Under the pieces are notes generated by a model. That model was not told the DNA's origin and made no database searches. It saw nothing but the letters and a program-made list of their open reading frames with translations. From the NCBI RefSeq assembly GCF_905475395.1, contig NC_058337.1, forward strand, positions 62,950,368 through 63,014,367: 64,000 bases of DNA, in the 5' to 3' direction. Shown one piece after another: positions 1 through 13,339 of the stretch. The position numbers and the translations under genes were made by a program. The stretch comes from Chrysoperla carnea. Lineage: Eukaryota; Arthropoda; Insecta; Neuroptera; Chrysopidae. Each line of letters opens with the position of its first letter. Positions within the stretch are counted from its first letter, which is position 1.

Positions 1-566
1 CATATACACAAGGTATAAGTAAATAGAATAAAATACTATAATCGTAATAAATTATACTGAAAGAATCAGAAAATGAGATAATTTTAAAAATAGAAAATTA
101 ACATATGATCTGTTATTAAAAAAATCAAGGATATTGAATAATTCAAATTTGTGTCAGTGGAATTTTTGGCTCAAAAACCTCTGGATAACGCAAAATGAGT
201 ATTGCTGTTTGATTTAATCGTTATTGTATTTGCACAGAATGTGTTTAAATTTCAAGCAAAAAACACAAATTTTCAGATTAATTTTTTTTTCCCAAAAAAA
301 TATTTTCCTTAAATACGTTAAACTAATTCGTTAGGTTCTTAGCCACCTCCGTGATTTTACCCTATAGAGAAGACGTTTCCAATCCGCGTGTATACGGATC
401 GCAAAGACCTTAAATACATTCACAAACTAATTTTGAATTTATGGAATTTAGACTTCAGTAGGTTAGATATTATGAAATAAAAACGTCGAAATATTTGTGC
501 TGGTTTTAAAAGCGTCGATAATTGATAAACGGTATCACTGTGGATATCGGAGAGCCAAATAAAAAA

Positions 567-719
567 ATGAATGGAGAAGTTTTTAATGAGGCCGGCAAAT
601 CATTAACAAAAGAGCAGAACGGCGACTTATGCAGACAAAAGGTCGGACGTCCCTGCTTTAGTGCAACATACGATATCAATACCTACAAAACTCAGTGTAT
701 TCGTACTCGATGTCATTAA
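567..719 (+). CDS. possible small or terminal coding exon, Cys-rich C-terminus
   Basis: I do not recognise this gene. An open frame from an ATG in good A-rich context (AAAAAAATGA) gives 50 residues ending in a four-cysteine tail: cysteines spaced C-x7-C-x13-C-x4-C, then His and stop. The base and codon composition is richer in G and C than the flanks, which suggests coding. An in-frame stop lies at 519-521, so any splice acceptor must fall after it; the only nearby AG (about 551-556) has a poor pyrimidine tract. It could be the last exon of a gene left of the window, a short secreted-peptide fragment, or chance. The segment CRQKVGRPC followed by a later spaced Cys vaguely recalls the middle of Spätzle-type cystine knots, but the frame stops before the closing cysteines. 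Low confidence. Confidence 0.25.
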   Translation: MNGEVFNEAGKSLTKEQNGDLCRQKVGRPCFSATYDINTYKTQCIRTRCH

Positions 720-3700
720 ACAATTATAAATATGTACATAATTATACTTTAGTTTCGGTACTTCTGTGTAGTACACCTTATCACTCTTTAAACAATTACC
801 TATTATAATTTATACATTAGTCCACAGAGAATATAATGTTTTATTTTTTATTTTTTTATTTAAGATAAAATTTATAATATTATAATATATGATGAACTAA
901 ATTTTATTATTTATTTTATAATAGAGATTTTTTTAATATGAAAAATTTGTTACTAAATAATATTGTATAAAGTCAGTGTTCCAATTAAAATATTGCAATT
1001 TATTAAAAATATTAAAATGTATGAGTGTGTATGTGGTATATGTGTATAGATAGATAGAACTTTTTACAGATTATAAAATATCATAACATATTTATATGTA
1101 TTTTGTGTAATCAAAAGTATAGAATAGGTATGTGAAATTACACGAGCGTATCTTTTAAAAGGTATAAATAAATTGGGCCATAAATTTCTTTTTTTATCCC
1201 CGAACTAAAAAAAAAAAAGGCTGTTATAAGTTTGACCGCTATATGTGTGTGTGTGTGTGTGTGTGTGTCTGTCTGTGGCGTCGTAGCGCCTGAACGGATA
1301 AACAAGTGCGAGCTAAAGTATCCGTACCCGAAAAAACTAAAAAACTGGCGATGATCTTCAAAATTTATTCAGTTTTTTGAAACGGCATCACATATAATTT
1401 TAACATATAGATAATTACTATAATTTTAACATACAAATAATGAATAGTCAAATAAACCTGGTTCAATTTATTTCGAAAAGTGAAATGGTAAAATAATTAG
1501 GTAATTCAAAACAATAATTAAAAAGAACAAAGTCAACAAATATTTCAATTTGAATTAAAATATTTCCAAAAATTTGTCCCAAAAAATGATAGCTCTCTAA
1601 GTATCCTTTTCAACTCATCTGATGTCCTTTACCATCTCTTTGATATGGATTTAAGAAGGAATGTTATAAGTTTAAAGTGTTTATCTGTGCGTCTAAACGG
1701 TCGAACCTACTTGATTGAGAACATTTTATGGAAGTTTTCAAAAATCGGTTAACAAGGATTTTCTAAATTTCACTTGTGATAAGCTTTTATTTACCTAACT
1801 GAATTTTAAAACAGTTTAGTGATGTGCCGAATATTGTATTTTGTTCATTTGCGAATAGGAATGTTTAACTTGGTTTATCTCCAATATTCGCGATGCGAAA
1901 GAAAATGTTAACTTTCAAACGAAGCGACCGCAAATTGTTTTGTATTAACTTAATTACATATAATTTTTCATCAGCGTGAAAGAGTTCGTCATATAAGTCC
2001 ATTAAAAATAAACCGTATAAGTCTGTTTGGCTTAAATTTATTAATTCTTATTAGTTGTTTTTTCATTCAATATCGGTAAATAATTTCATTTTGTCAAAAA
2101 CATTACCAAAATATTTGCATGGCTTCTTGCGAATGCAAATATTTAAAAAATATGCGAATGCGAATTCACTATAACTGTTATCCTCAACCGACTGAGCTAA
2201 AATTTTGCATACACGTTTAGTTTGGTTGGCAATGCATGGTTAAGCTAAGTGGCGTCCATATTCCACCATATTTGATATATACAGGATCCTTTTTTGAGTT
2301 AAAATGTGGTTGAAACTCGAAAAATAACTTTTATCGATAAAAATGCTTCAAGCAAAAAATGTTGGGTGTGTAGGCTCACATCTTACGCAGACATTAAACG
2401 TGACCTAGGTTTTCGAACTCAATGAAAAGCTTACTATACTCCATAACTAGTAATCTATTCATTTATCGACTTTAAAGCATATGTCAACTTAAAAAAGCAC
2501 TCATACCTTAAAATTTATATTAGACTCTTTGTGCCGAAATTGAAAATTAAAAAATTTATAGTTTACGATAAACTGTTTCACCCTATTCTGAATTCAAAGG
2601 CACTTTTAAGCTGATGAAATATCGTGTGTGTATCATGTTCACGGACGGGCAGATGATAGAAAAGCAATTACAATGTCGTTCAAGTTTATATAAATCAAGG
2701 AACTGGCCTCTCACCTGCAGAGTCGTAAAGGTAGATAGATTAGAAGAAATTTTCATGGTAGTTGGAAAGCGTTCATTTTCACACTCAAAATGAATAAGAA
2801 ATGAAGTTAGAACCGTTAGACTACAATAATCACTAATTTTCCAATCAACTGACATCCTTTAAAAATTTTACTTTGAGTGTGTAATAGACGATTTTACACT
2901 TTGAAAATTTCGAAAAAGTCACTAAAATCAACATAAGTTCAATTTTCAAAACAATATGCATTGACGTTTATTAGACAAAATAATATTGTTACTTAAAGTT
3001 CGTGATAGATAGGCTTATGTTTCAAAACGCGTCCTAGCTCTAGAGCTTCTACCTAGCTTAAAAATATGCATACAATCTCCCATCAAATTGTTTAATGTCT
3101 CCACACCTGACATCATATTGCATTTATTTATTAATGTTATTAGTAAAGTGAAAGAAATTGAAACAAACTAACATAAGTTAGCTAAAAGCTAATACACATA
3201 TCGAGGGCTTCATGCCAGAAGAACGTATCCACCAATTTTGAGATATCATGCCACTTAGTAAAAATATTTACCGAGATATAGAAAATTAATCTTCGCGTAT
3301 GCAAATATTTTAATAGGGAAATTATAGTATATTCCAATATGACGCCCTATTGGAATTAAATTTTATTGTAAACGAGATCACTTCAGGAGAAAACATAAAA
3401 ATTTTCAATTTTTTTTACGGCCTTTTGGAATTAATCAATCGTATTTCAAATGAACCATAACGATTAACTTAAATTAAATGTTTTATTCAATATTGGGGTG
3501 TTCAATTTAAAAACTGCTAAAACCTCAATAGGCTATTCTGAAAAGTTGTGTTTTGGCGAACACGATCTTCTGGCATAAGGCTTCGAAAATATATATACTT
3601 CATACAATATAGTACACTATGTGTTCGTAATAATTTTTTGCAAATAAAATGCAATGTCAGCCAGTTTAGTAAACAGTTTAAATGTTGCATAATAATAGTA

Positions 3701-6700
3701 ACAAACATGAATTGTATATATTCTGTCTTAACTTTTAAATAAATACAACAAAATGTTATTACGATAATGCAACAATATTGTGTACTATTACCTAAATAAT
3801 AATATTATTTATATTAAATTAAATAAAATGATTACATTCTTGATCAATAATTGTTGATAATGATTTTAATTTACGAAAATGCGATTGTTTTGTTTAGTAT
3901 ACTTAAATTTATTAAAAAATGAATTCATCTGAAACGATTTTTGACCTAGAGAAAACAATACACTTTTTTGTATATGATTCTGTTTAGACTAGGCTCAGAT
4001 ATGGACTCCCTATAAAGAAAGTAACAACCAGACCTGGACCAAGCCTGGTGCAAGTGAAAAAAAGTTTTAATTTCGGGTTTTTATATGATTAAATGTTTAT
4101 TCTATGACGTATTTTTTATTATATGACGTATTAATTACGTGTACTTAATCAGTTTTTAAATTTATTTATATTTTTAGTATAATAAACAGGTTTTCAATCA
4201 CTGGAGTTTGAAACAGTATTAGCGAAACCCTTTGGCTCTTAAAACGTCGATTCTTTTAAGTGCCAGGTAGAGATAACGCAACTTATGGCCTATCTTTATT
4301 TTTCTCATCGCAGTTCTTGCAATAGTTGCCATTTGTGATCGCCTATTTTTAAGGTTGACTTCGCCAGTACATTTACTCATATAATAGAACGCCGTAAGGT
4401 ATAAAAATCGTAATATCTCAGAATCCAGGACCAATCAATGAATCTTTATAAAAACTGTTTGACTGCATTGTTTAAAATTTTATTAAAGAAGCTAAAAACA
4501 AAAATTTGCAGTCTTGGATTTTGGATTCATAAGGTCCATCCTGTAAACTGTAAGAGATACAATAAAAGTTTAAATGTTCCTTGTAAAAAAATAAACAACT
4601 TTTGTTCGAAACATAAAGTAACTAGTACACTACAGTAAGCAGTAAAAAACATGTTGTATGTAGTGTAATTGTATAGCTATGTATATACGTATAGCTTATT
4701 ACGCATGCGTAATAAGCCAATAATTTTACACTGGATTGTAGGGAAAGAAAAACCTAATCAAATTTCTATTAAAAATGATTTTTCATTGAACAGGGACTTT
4801 TAGATAGTTTGATAAACAATATTCATTTCGTGTGATTCATATTTAAGCTACAGTGATAATATTGAAACCACACATTAGTAGATTAGGCTTGCAGATGTAT
4901 CTGTGTTTATTTAACGATAAGTATATGACAAAATTTAAATTATTATGTAAATACTTTTTAGGATAACATGATTGAAACATCTTCAAAATACACTAGAAGT
5001 ATGTTCTTTTAGGTCGGGTGTGTTACACTTTTTTCAATCTCTAGAAAATTTTTGCATGGGAAAAGAATTTTAAGATAAATTTTAGTCATCATGAAATGAA
5101 GTATGAAATATGTTCTACTAACCTTGTAGTCATTTTAACTGTTGGTATTCTAAATATGTGACATTAAATTTTACAAACTGCTGTTACCCGTGGCTATCTA
5201 TCATTTTTTTTACGTGCTGCAATGGATAATAATCAGTGACATTGAACGAAAGTCACGTCATATTAAAAAGATTTTTGATAGAATCGTAATTATATAATAA
5301 ATTACAAAATTCGAAATTTAATTATTTATCCGAAATTTTAACTACTATCACTATCCTACTCCAATATTCATCTTTAGTAAACCTAAGAAGCTCTTTGAAG
5401 TGAGCGTAATATTGCAAAAAAAATTTAACCAAGTGTTAAATAAAGTATACCAAAGTTCTCTGTTTTTTAGCCGATATTAAAATGTTAACATCAGTGTTAA
5501 GAAGGTAAAATTTAGATTTGCAAAAATGTACCATCGTAGCTTGCAACATTTTCAAAATGTAACAATTAATTTATGCAATTTCGTTTCTTATTTTCACAAT
5601 TTTTAATGCATTGGGTTTAATTAATTGTTATTTTTCAATAATTTTAATTTGACATTTTCTATACAATTTACTTGTAAAAAATTGAAATACCAAACGGATA
5701 ATCTAATTGCATAATTTTGGCATATATTCTAAAAATATAAAAAAATACTTTTAATTCGCATTCCTTATAATGTACACTAGAATTTGATTCTCACATGATA
5801 AGCTCGGGAAAATTTTTTTTAACTTTCTAACTAAAGCCCCCCTCTCCCGAAATAAATCTCCAAAATCAGAACTTTATTGTTTATACTGTACGTTCGTGAA
5901 AGGGTCCGTAAACGAATACTACCGAATTTTTTCATTAAATAAATCTGGAGAAAATAGGCTATGACAGTCAGTTAGACAGACAGACGTACACAATAATGAT
6001 TGTATAAGAGTTTGAGCCGCAAAGGGAAGTTTTTTATCTCTTCATTACCGATATATTTAGGGTAAAAGCTTGAATGGATTCAATTTCAAAAATCTAAAAA
6101 TTTCAAAGAGATTTTTCTAGGCAGTTTTTATGATTACTTCAGACTACAGAGATTTATTTTTTTATTTAAACAGTATCACGTACAGAATCCTTACAAAAAA
6201 AAAACAGGAGAGAAATGTCTCAATCTTAGAGAAAATTGTTTTGGTCTATATCTCCGTAAACGTGCACTCAAATTATTTATTAGCTCTTTTTATGAATGCT
6301 GAGCAAATATTGGATCTACATTTTTTGGGAACGAGGGCTAGAAGAAGTACAAAAGGGTTGCTTATTTTTTACAATATTTGTTTAAGAAATATTCGGTACC
6401 AGCCCTGAATTTTCCTATCGGTAGGCGTAGTTTATATTTCGATATATCGAATATCGGTATTGAAATTATCTTTTTCCATTCCTATTTTTAATTAAGCGGA
6501 TCATAGCGAATAAAAAGTCTGATTATTTTAACTGATTTTGGCTCAAATTGATTCAGTTTTTTTGAACAGAGGTGTATTTCCAGCCGTTGATTAATTTGTA
6601 AAAATAAAAAGCATAAAAAACATATGTAAAACAAGGATATAGATTTGTATCAATAAAATAATTTCATAAATAATAATAATAATAATATATTTCTTGGTGG

Positions 6701-8285
6701 ATTAAAAAAATGTTTTATAATATAATGCCTTTGAGTCATTTTGAAAATAAATATATTTTATTATAATTTTTTAAAGTTATCAATCAAAACATTATCGGTT
6801 ATGTATTTCAACAACCAATCGTTCAACATAAAATGTAAACACTGAAGGTCGTAAACATTTGTAATCATGTTATTTATGATAATTATCTTGAACTTTTTAC
6901 AACTCTTACATTGAAAAATGCTTTATGAGCTTTATTTTTACAAATATTAGACCAAACTCTATGTTACTGTTTACTGATTAATTTACGTTCAATATTGATA
7001 AAATCAAGGCAAATGTTGACAACTATTTTTGTAATAATATTAATTGCTGCAAATTCTGAAACTAGATATTTATTATATTTTATTCTTACGATCCTTTATA
7101 ACTTTCGGTAAAGTTGTGATGACAGGGTAATAGGTATTACAAATAATAAACAAAATTTTCAATTTCTTAAAATCTTACGAAAATTTTCTTGCATACTGAA
7201 CTTAAGTTTCCTTGATCGCCTTGATATGTTTCCTTGGTATATGCTCAATTCTGACCACAAGGCCTCATTTTCGCAATTGGAAGAAATATTTATTAACAAT
7301 TTCTGAACCCGAAATTTCTTATTATTGTAGATTTCTCAAAAATATATTGTTTTTTTTTTTTTTTTTAATTTTAAACCTCTTACGAAATTGTATACCGTAT
7401 CCAAATTAAAAATATGGATCGAATTTTTACATGTGTTATGATTAACTTAGGTGTACAAATTTTATGACCTAGCTGCTTTAACCAATAGCAAAATTGTTTT
7501 GGAATCTAGGAATTTTTATACCGTAATGATTCATTGAAAACACGTCATCGAGTTTTTGGATGGCAAACATTATCTTTATACTACGTAAATAGAGTTAATA
7601 TTGTATTAGGTATTGCGATAAGCCTGAAATTCAGGAGCTGATAAATGAAATTATCAGCGGAAAGGTGATAAAACACATATATGGTATCACAATGTGCACT
7701 ATAGCCTAAGTTTGTCCTTTGTGGACAGCCAATATAACCTAACCTAACCTAGATATTGCAAATGATCAAAAATTGTCCTTCTTGAAAAATCCTAAAATGC
7801 TTGTATTTAAAAATAATATTATTGGTAAAGGGTTAATATATTCCTGACCTGACTATATTTTTATTGTTTTCAATATTTTATCTCAAATTTAATTAATTGC
7901 CATTATCATAATAATTTATTGCTTTTTCATATCGTTCGAAAGGAAACACTAATATCGTTTAGATAAAATGTCAATTTGATAATGTTCGATTAATGTTATT
8001 ATATTTATTAAATTAGTGAAATTAATTATACTTAACAATAGTGGACGTGTTCAGCAGAAAACTTGTGTTGTAAAAAGGCGGTTACATTTTTGAGCGTTTG
8101 AAATTTTTGTACACCCATTCATTATTTTACCACAGAAAAAATATACATATAGCTTCAGAGACAAGATCTGGAATTTTGCGGGCAGAATTTATTTTGCATT
8201 GTTGAAACGTATAATTCCAAAATTTAAATTAGAAATCTTATTAAATTACATTCTAAACTAATATTTTTTTTATATTTTGTTTTAG
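720..8285. other. intergenic, AT-rich, repeat fragments
   Basis: No gene supported. Contents seen: a GT microsatellite with a conserved-looking flank (1215-1310), a short fragment of repeat family A (about 4540-4640, after an unexplained minus-strand open frame at 4219-4434), and three TTAGG-type units in CCTAA orientation (7736-7752). The remainder is AT-rich sequence with many stops in all frames. An upstream non-coding or coding exon of the SIAH-like gene may lie in the right-hand part, but I could not identify it. Confidence 0.5.
1238..1277. repeat. GT/CTGT microsatellite
   Basis: A run of GT dinucleotides passes into CTGT units. It is followed by a G/C-richer stretch (about 1275-1310) with a CGTCGTAGCGCC core, and preceded by GTTATAAGTTTGACC. 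The non-simple flanks suggest the microsatellite is internal to an old dispersed repeat; a second, diverged GTTATAAGTTTAAAG start occurs at about 1663. Confidence 0.6.
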
Positions 8286-8317
8286 ATGAAACATCGATTG
8301 ATAGAGAGTCACCAATT

Positions 8318-10918
8318 ATGGACAACAACAATACTCTTAGCGATTTAAATGATAACAATGGAACAATATACAAATCACAAACAAAAATAGATTCAGATTA
8401 TTGTAATTGTTACAATTGTAAAATATTATTTAATGAGTATGCAGAATGTGCTATTTGTACCGAACCATTGCAATCATCCACCGCAGTAATTTCACACAAT
8501 GAAGGGGGTGGTATAAGTGAATGTAATTCATGTGGTAACATATGCTGTTATCAATGTTCACAAAAATTAACAAAATGTGCCTTTTGTCGTCAACCATACA
8601 TACACAATTCATTTCCAATGTTCTTAAATGATCGTATACGAAGTTTGGCATTCGAACGTTTATTAGCTAAAATCAAATTACCATGTCGTAATGCAAGGTA
8701 AATATTTTTATTTTTAATTAATTTATATTAATATTAGTATCAGCTCCGAGAATACACATCCGGTTTTTAAACGAATTTTCTGCTATATATCCGGATTTGC
8801 AATATACAAATAAATGAATTTCATATTACCACAGTCTTTTAATAAAACTGCTTATTCAATGAAAATACAAACCTTAGGAGTAGAATCCAAACAAAAATAG
8901 CCACCTCCAAAATAGTCGAAAAAAAATTTGGAAAACCTTGATTATAAAAAGTTTCTAAAATGTGCATAATATGAAAAAATATCTTATGAAAAGTTTTGTA
9001 TTATCCATAGTCGAGTAAAATACGATTCAAGAGTTTTTTTTTGCGTGTATTAACTTATACTTTTGTCTTAAAGTTTTTACTGAAATTGGAATGCAGGAAT
9101 TAAATATATAACCAAGTAATGCAAAAACGCTTCTTTCTTTTGAATAAAAATTTTTCATGGAGAAAAATCGCACGTTTAATTTACACTCACTGGCACAGTA
9201 ATTTGTTCAGATAAAATGATCAAAAAAATTGCCGTTTTCGGATTTTGCCAAAAAAAACTCGGAAATAATAGACCGAAAAAATTTCTGTAATAGTGTCTCA
9301 TTTTTGAACATAAGGGCTAAAAACTTCAGAATCCAACCAACTCCTCTATCATCGACAAACTCAACCCAACTAACTCGTAATTACAACAATACTCCGGGGC
9401 CAAAATATTTTCGGTCTTTTTTTCCGATTACCACCATTGAGTAAGGAAGACCAAGGCTTCGAATCTAACGAATATTTGTTTGATCGAATTAAGGGAAGAT
9501 GAACATTCATATTCGATTGTTTCTGTGATTTTTTTTTCTTTCGATTGTACAAAACTTATTTCTAGTTTTTTTCGTTTTTGTTGTCTTACTTAAAATATTA
9601 AAAAAAATCATCAAAATTCTAATAAAATAATAATTTATCTTTTTCACAGACTCAATTGAAATAGAATCCACTTAGAATATCACTATCGATCGATTGGGAA
9701 GTAAAAAAAAAAATAATACAACCATTATGATTGCATTGTTACTTAAGTATCTAATTGCACCTAACAATGTTAACTAAAGTTCAATTTTTGTTCAATAATG
9801 CTTAATGATTGGGGGATAAAAAAAACTCTTTTTTGCATTGCTATTTTGTATTTTTCGGAAGGTAAAAAGCGAGAATAAGTGTTGCAATGAATATGAATAG
9901 TGTGCAAACTCAACGGTACGAGATTCATAAATTTCATGAGTTGTGAACACCAATACCTTGTTAAATAAATATAGATCCAACTAATACGAGAATCCGATTT
10001 TATTAAAAATAATACTCGCTTCTTCGCTAATTTGGTGCCAAAATTTCATCAATTTAACAAATTAACTAAATTTGATAACATACTTTTGGAGACTAAAAGT
10101 CAAGAGAATAATTACGATTGGGTAATTCGTAATAATGATTTCTTTTCAATCAAAATACGTATTTATATTACAAAATATTGGCAAGGATTTGAAATTTTTT
10201 CAAATATTTACTTTGAGTATACATACAATTTTGTATAGGTAGTGTCTACAAAAACATAACTGCAATACGTAGACTCGTAGAATAGCTTCACCTAGGATAT
10301 ATTCCAAACATTTTTCAAAATTATTGAGGTAATATGTTTGTTAATTTCAGGTATGGCTGCAAAGAATACTTAACATTAGACGTACGTTTAGAGCATGAAA
10401 TCAATTGTCCATATTCGCCACTTGGTTGTCCCTACTGCAGTTGGCAAGGTGAAGGTACAAACATTATCCAACATTTACGTGATACACATAAAATTTCAGT
10501 AGTGCCAGCAAATGGTATTGATATGGAAATTAATGATTTTCGTGCCAAATTAAAAGCTGCAAATGATAAATGTCGCCGATATTGTATATCATTATTGTGC
10601 CACGGTAACATATATGTGTGTAAAGTAAACATGCATAAGAATAAATTAAAATTATGTTTTCATCAAATCGATGGTAATTTTTTCAATAATTTTCAACATA
10701 ATAGTGGTGATAATCGTAAATTTGCAGCTTGGATTGAAATTAGTAGTGCATATAAAACGTTAAAAGGTATACTACCGATATTAAAAAGTAAACATTCAAT
10801 TATGAAACAATTAGAAATACCATGTGATTCATTGTTTGCTCATACGAATAATTGTAATAAAAAAATTGATAATAATTTAATACGAATTTCAATTACCATA
10901 CGACAATTTCTTGTGTAA
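8318..10918 (+). CDS. SIAH/sina-like RING E3 ubiquitin ligase, divergent (2 exons)
   Basis: Exons 8318-8697 and 10351-10918 (GT-AG intron, codon R127 split) give 315 residues. SIAH-type ligases bind E2 through the RING and substrates or partners through a C-terminal TRAF-like domain, acting in the cytosol as dimers. Seen here: C44-x2-C47, then C69, C72, C76, C77-x2-C80-x6-C87-x2-C90 with the SIAH-like QKLTKC segment; then two SIAH-type fingers, C123-x6-C130-x11-H142-x3-C146 and C153-x2-C156-x11-H168-x4-H173. The rest (174-315) fits a shortened, diverged SINA domain. The RING has no histidine at the canonical position. The frame stays open upstream of the ATG to an acceptor-like TTTTAG at 8280-8285, so a further N-terminal exon is possible. 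Many insects have sina paralogues; this is not canonical sina. Ligase activity is inferred. Confidence 0.8.
8698..10350 (+). other. intron of SIAH-like gene
   Basis: Starts GTAAAT and ends TTAATTTCAG; splicing restores a codon split 2+1. Open frames inside (for example 9229-9444 and 10032-10238) lack recognisable protein features and are AT-rich. I see no structured element in it. Confidence 0.8.
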
Positions 10919-10922
10919 TAAA
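10917..10922 (+). terminator. polyadenylation signal overlapping the stop codon
   Basis: AATAAA shares two bases with the TAA stop of the SIAH-like gene. If used, the 3' UTR would be only about 15-30 bases. AATAAA is common in such AT-rich DNA, so position is the only support. Confidence 0.35.
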
Positions 10923-11440
10923 AAGAATTCTCTGTTTTAAAACTGTAGAGATTATATCTTTAATTTAACATTAAATCACAGGCGTCGGCAACCTACGACG
11001 AATTTTTGATTTTCGCACTATAGTGGCTTCCAGTTTCACGACACTGCAATGAATTTAAATAAAATTTTTTACTTTATTTCAACGTTGTAGTAATGAATAT
11101 AGGCAGAATACAGCGACATTATTTTCCAAACGATTTTTATAATTAATTACTGAGCGTGTCGTTCTCTCAATTTTATCATTTAACACTTGCGCAGTATATT
11201 TCGAAGTAGCAAAAATGATATAAAAATAAAACAGAACCGAAAGGCCTTTTAATAATTACATTTTCTCGACTAAAATGGTTGCCAACGCCTTTATTAGGGC
11301 ATTCCAATAAGAATAAAATATATATATATTTATGATTTTGATGACTTTAACCAACGGAGACAATTAGCGTTTACTTCTTTTGAAATATACGATATTTGGC
11401 GAGAGTCGAGCCCATGACCTCCTAAACTATTTTTAAGGCA

Positions 11441-11682
11441 TTATAATGTATGAAGTAAGAAGAGCTTTTTTATTGACGTTCTTATGTATAAGGCAAAGAT
11501 AGACACTTCAGACAATTTATTGTGTGTGATGACTTAAGTCGGCTGTCGTCACGTATACACACAAACAACTAATAAATGATATGATTGCGTGCGCATCACA
11601 AACAATAAATTGTCGCAAGAGTCTCTCTTTGACTTATACGTAAGAACGCCCATAAAAACTCTTCTTACTTCATATATTATAA
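11441..11682. mobile_element. MITE-like foldback element (about 240 bp)
   Basis: Left arm 11441-11532 and right arm 11594-11682 are inverted copies at roughly 80-85% by eye, sharing TATGAAGTAAGAAGAG at the tips and GACAATTTATTGT near the loop. No open frame inside. No clear target duplication recognised. Confidence 0.7.
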
Positions 11683-13339
11683 TAGCTAACGAGATGCTTT
11701 ACAAACGGTAAATAGATCAAGAACTTCTTCTATATTTATTTATAATAACCAAATATTCTCAAAGTATGTATTGACTTATCGGTAATAAATGATCTTAGTG
11801 AATTAAACAAAAGGGTAGTGATAGAGATATCATGTTAAATATGATCTCTATTTCATTAAAAAATATATCGTTCTTATTGGAGTACTTTTTTTAAGAATTT
11901 GATCACAAAGACTCACTATTTCAATTAAGTTGAGAACGAAAGGAAGTTAAAGAAAGCATCCATTTCACTAAAATTGTGTTTTTAGTGGATATGTTCGCTG
12001 ACCTCTTCTAAATGAAGAAATTTTTCCCGTTTTCAAGAAAACGCATGCGTATAACGTTCTTGTAAAACTGTTCTTATTATACAGAATGGTTAAGACTATA
12101 ACAGCAGGAGTTAATCAAATGGTAGTTAACGTTAAAATAATGAAAATTTCTCTATACTTATAGCCGGAATAAAGATTCGACATTTTCGTTCTTTTAAATT
12201 TAATGGGTTTTTACTTTGACCCAAGCATGCCCAAGATAGACATGACAATGAATTATTTATTTTCTATGTGAGTGAATATTTTAAAGAAATACTTATTTAA
12301 AAATATTTCACGGTGACTTAATTAAAATTATTTAAAATGCGTTTTAATAAAACTTTAACCAGAGTCTTTGTGTTATAATCATAATAATTAAAATAACAAA
12401 TCAACGAGCGCTACCTCTTAAAAATGCCCAATTTATCATTCATTTCTTTTTGTATATTTGAGATATGTTCAAGTATTAAAATGCTCAACAAAAAATTTAG
12501 AAATTTCTTGTATATATCTAAAAAATTATTTAAAAGTAGACATTGTTTTTTTCTATGTTGCCAAATAAAATAGTCAAAAAATACAAAAAAGACTGTTTAT
12601 ATTTTTAAAAATATATAATATATTTTATTTAGAGAATAATTTTTTTTTTATTTTGTCATATACGCTTTTCAAACAAATTAAGACTTTGTATAAAATAATT
12701 TAGAATAAAAACAAAGCTGCCATTAATTTTATGATTCAAGAACTTGAGAATTTTTTTTAATGAATCTCTTCAACTTTTATTTTTTATTTTTTTTTTTTTT
12801 GCAATTTATGTATTTAAATTTTTTACATAAATCAATTTAAGTTACTTAATTTTGAAGTACTTTTGTTTGTTTCTTTTGTGATTCCAAATATTATATTAAT
12901 TGATTTTGTTACCAGTATTTATTATAATACCGGATGTTTTCTAAGTTAGTATAAGAAATTAAAGAGCATGTTTTATTCAGTTCAAATGAACATATGTCCG
13001 TAAAACAAAGACTGGTAAAATTTTAAGAAAAAAAAAAACATTTTTTTTATGTTTCTGATATCACACTAATTTTTTTTATAAAATTTATCTGAACGCATGA
13101 ATGCATCCAGGAGTGTATACACCATAAAGCATTTTCTTTATTTTTGATCGACAACAATTTTATATTTTTCCAAGCAATTTTTGAAATCAATAACTCTGAT
13201 TTGCGGACATTATTTATACGAACTTTTTGTTAACAAATTGGCTCAAAAATGTGTTCTTAGATTTTATATACTTATTTAGGAAACACCATATATAAAGCAT
13301 TTGTTTATAGTGATTTGAATTTAAGAAATTTTTGTAATA

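Noticed and set aside
4219-4434. 71-codon minus-strand frame with basic C-terminus
   Set aside because: No recognisable domain; starts only from TTG and lies beside a family A repeat fragment, so probably repeat-derived.
7736-7752. Three CCTAA units (insect telomere repeat type)
   Set aside because: Too short to indicate an interstitial telomere; such runs arise by chance or within repeats.
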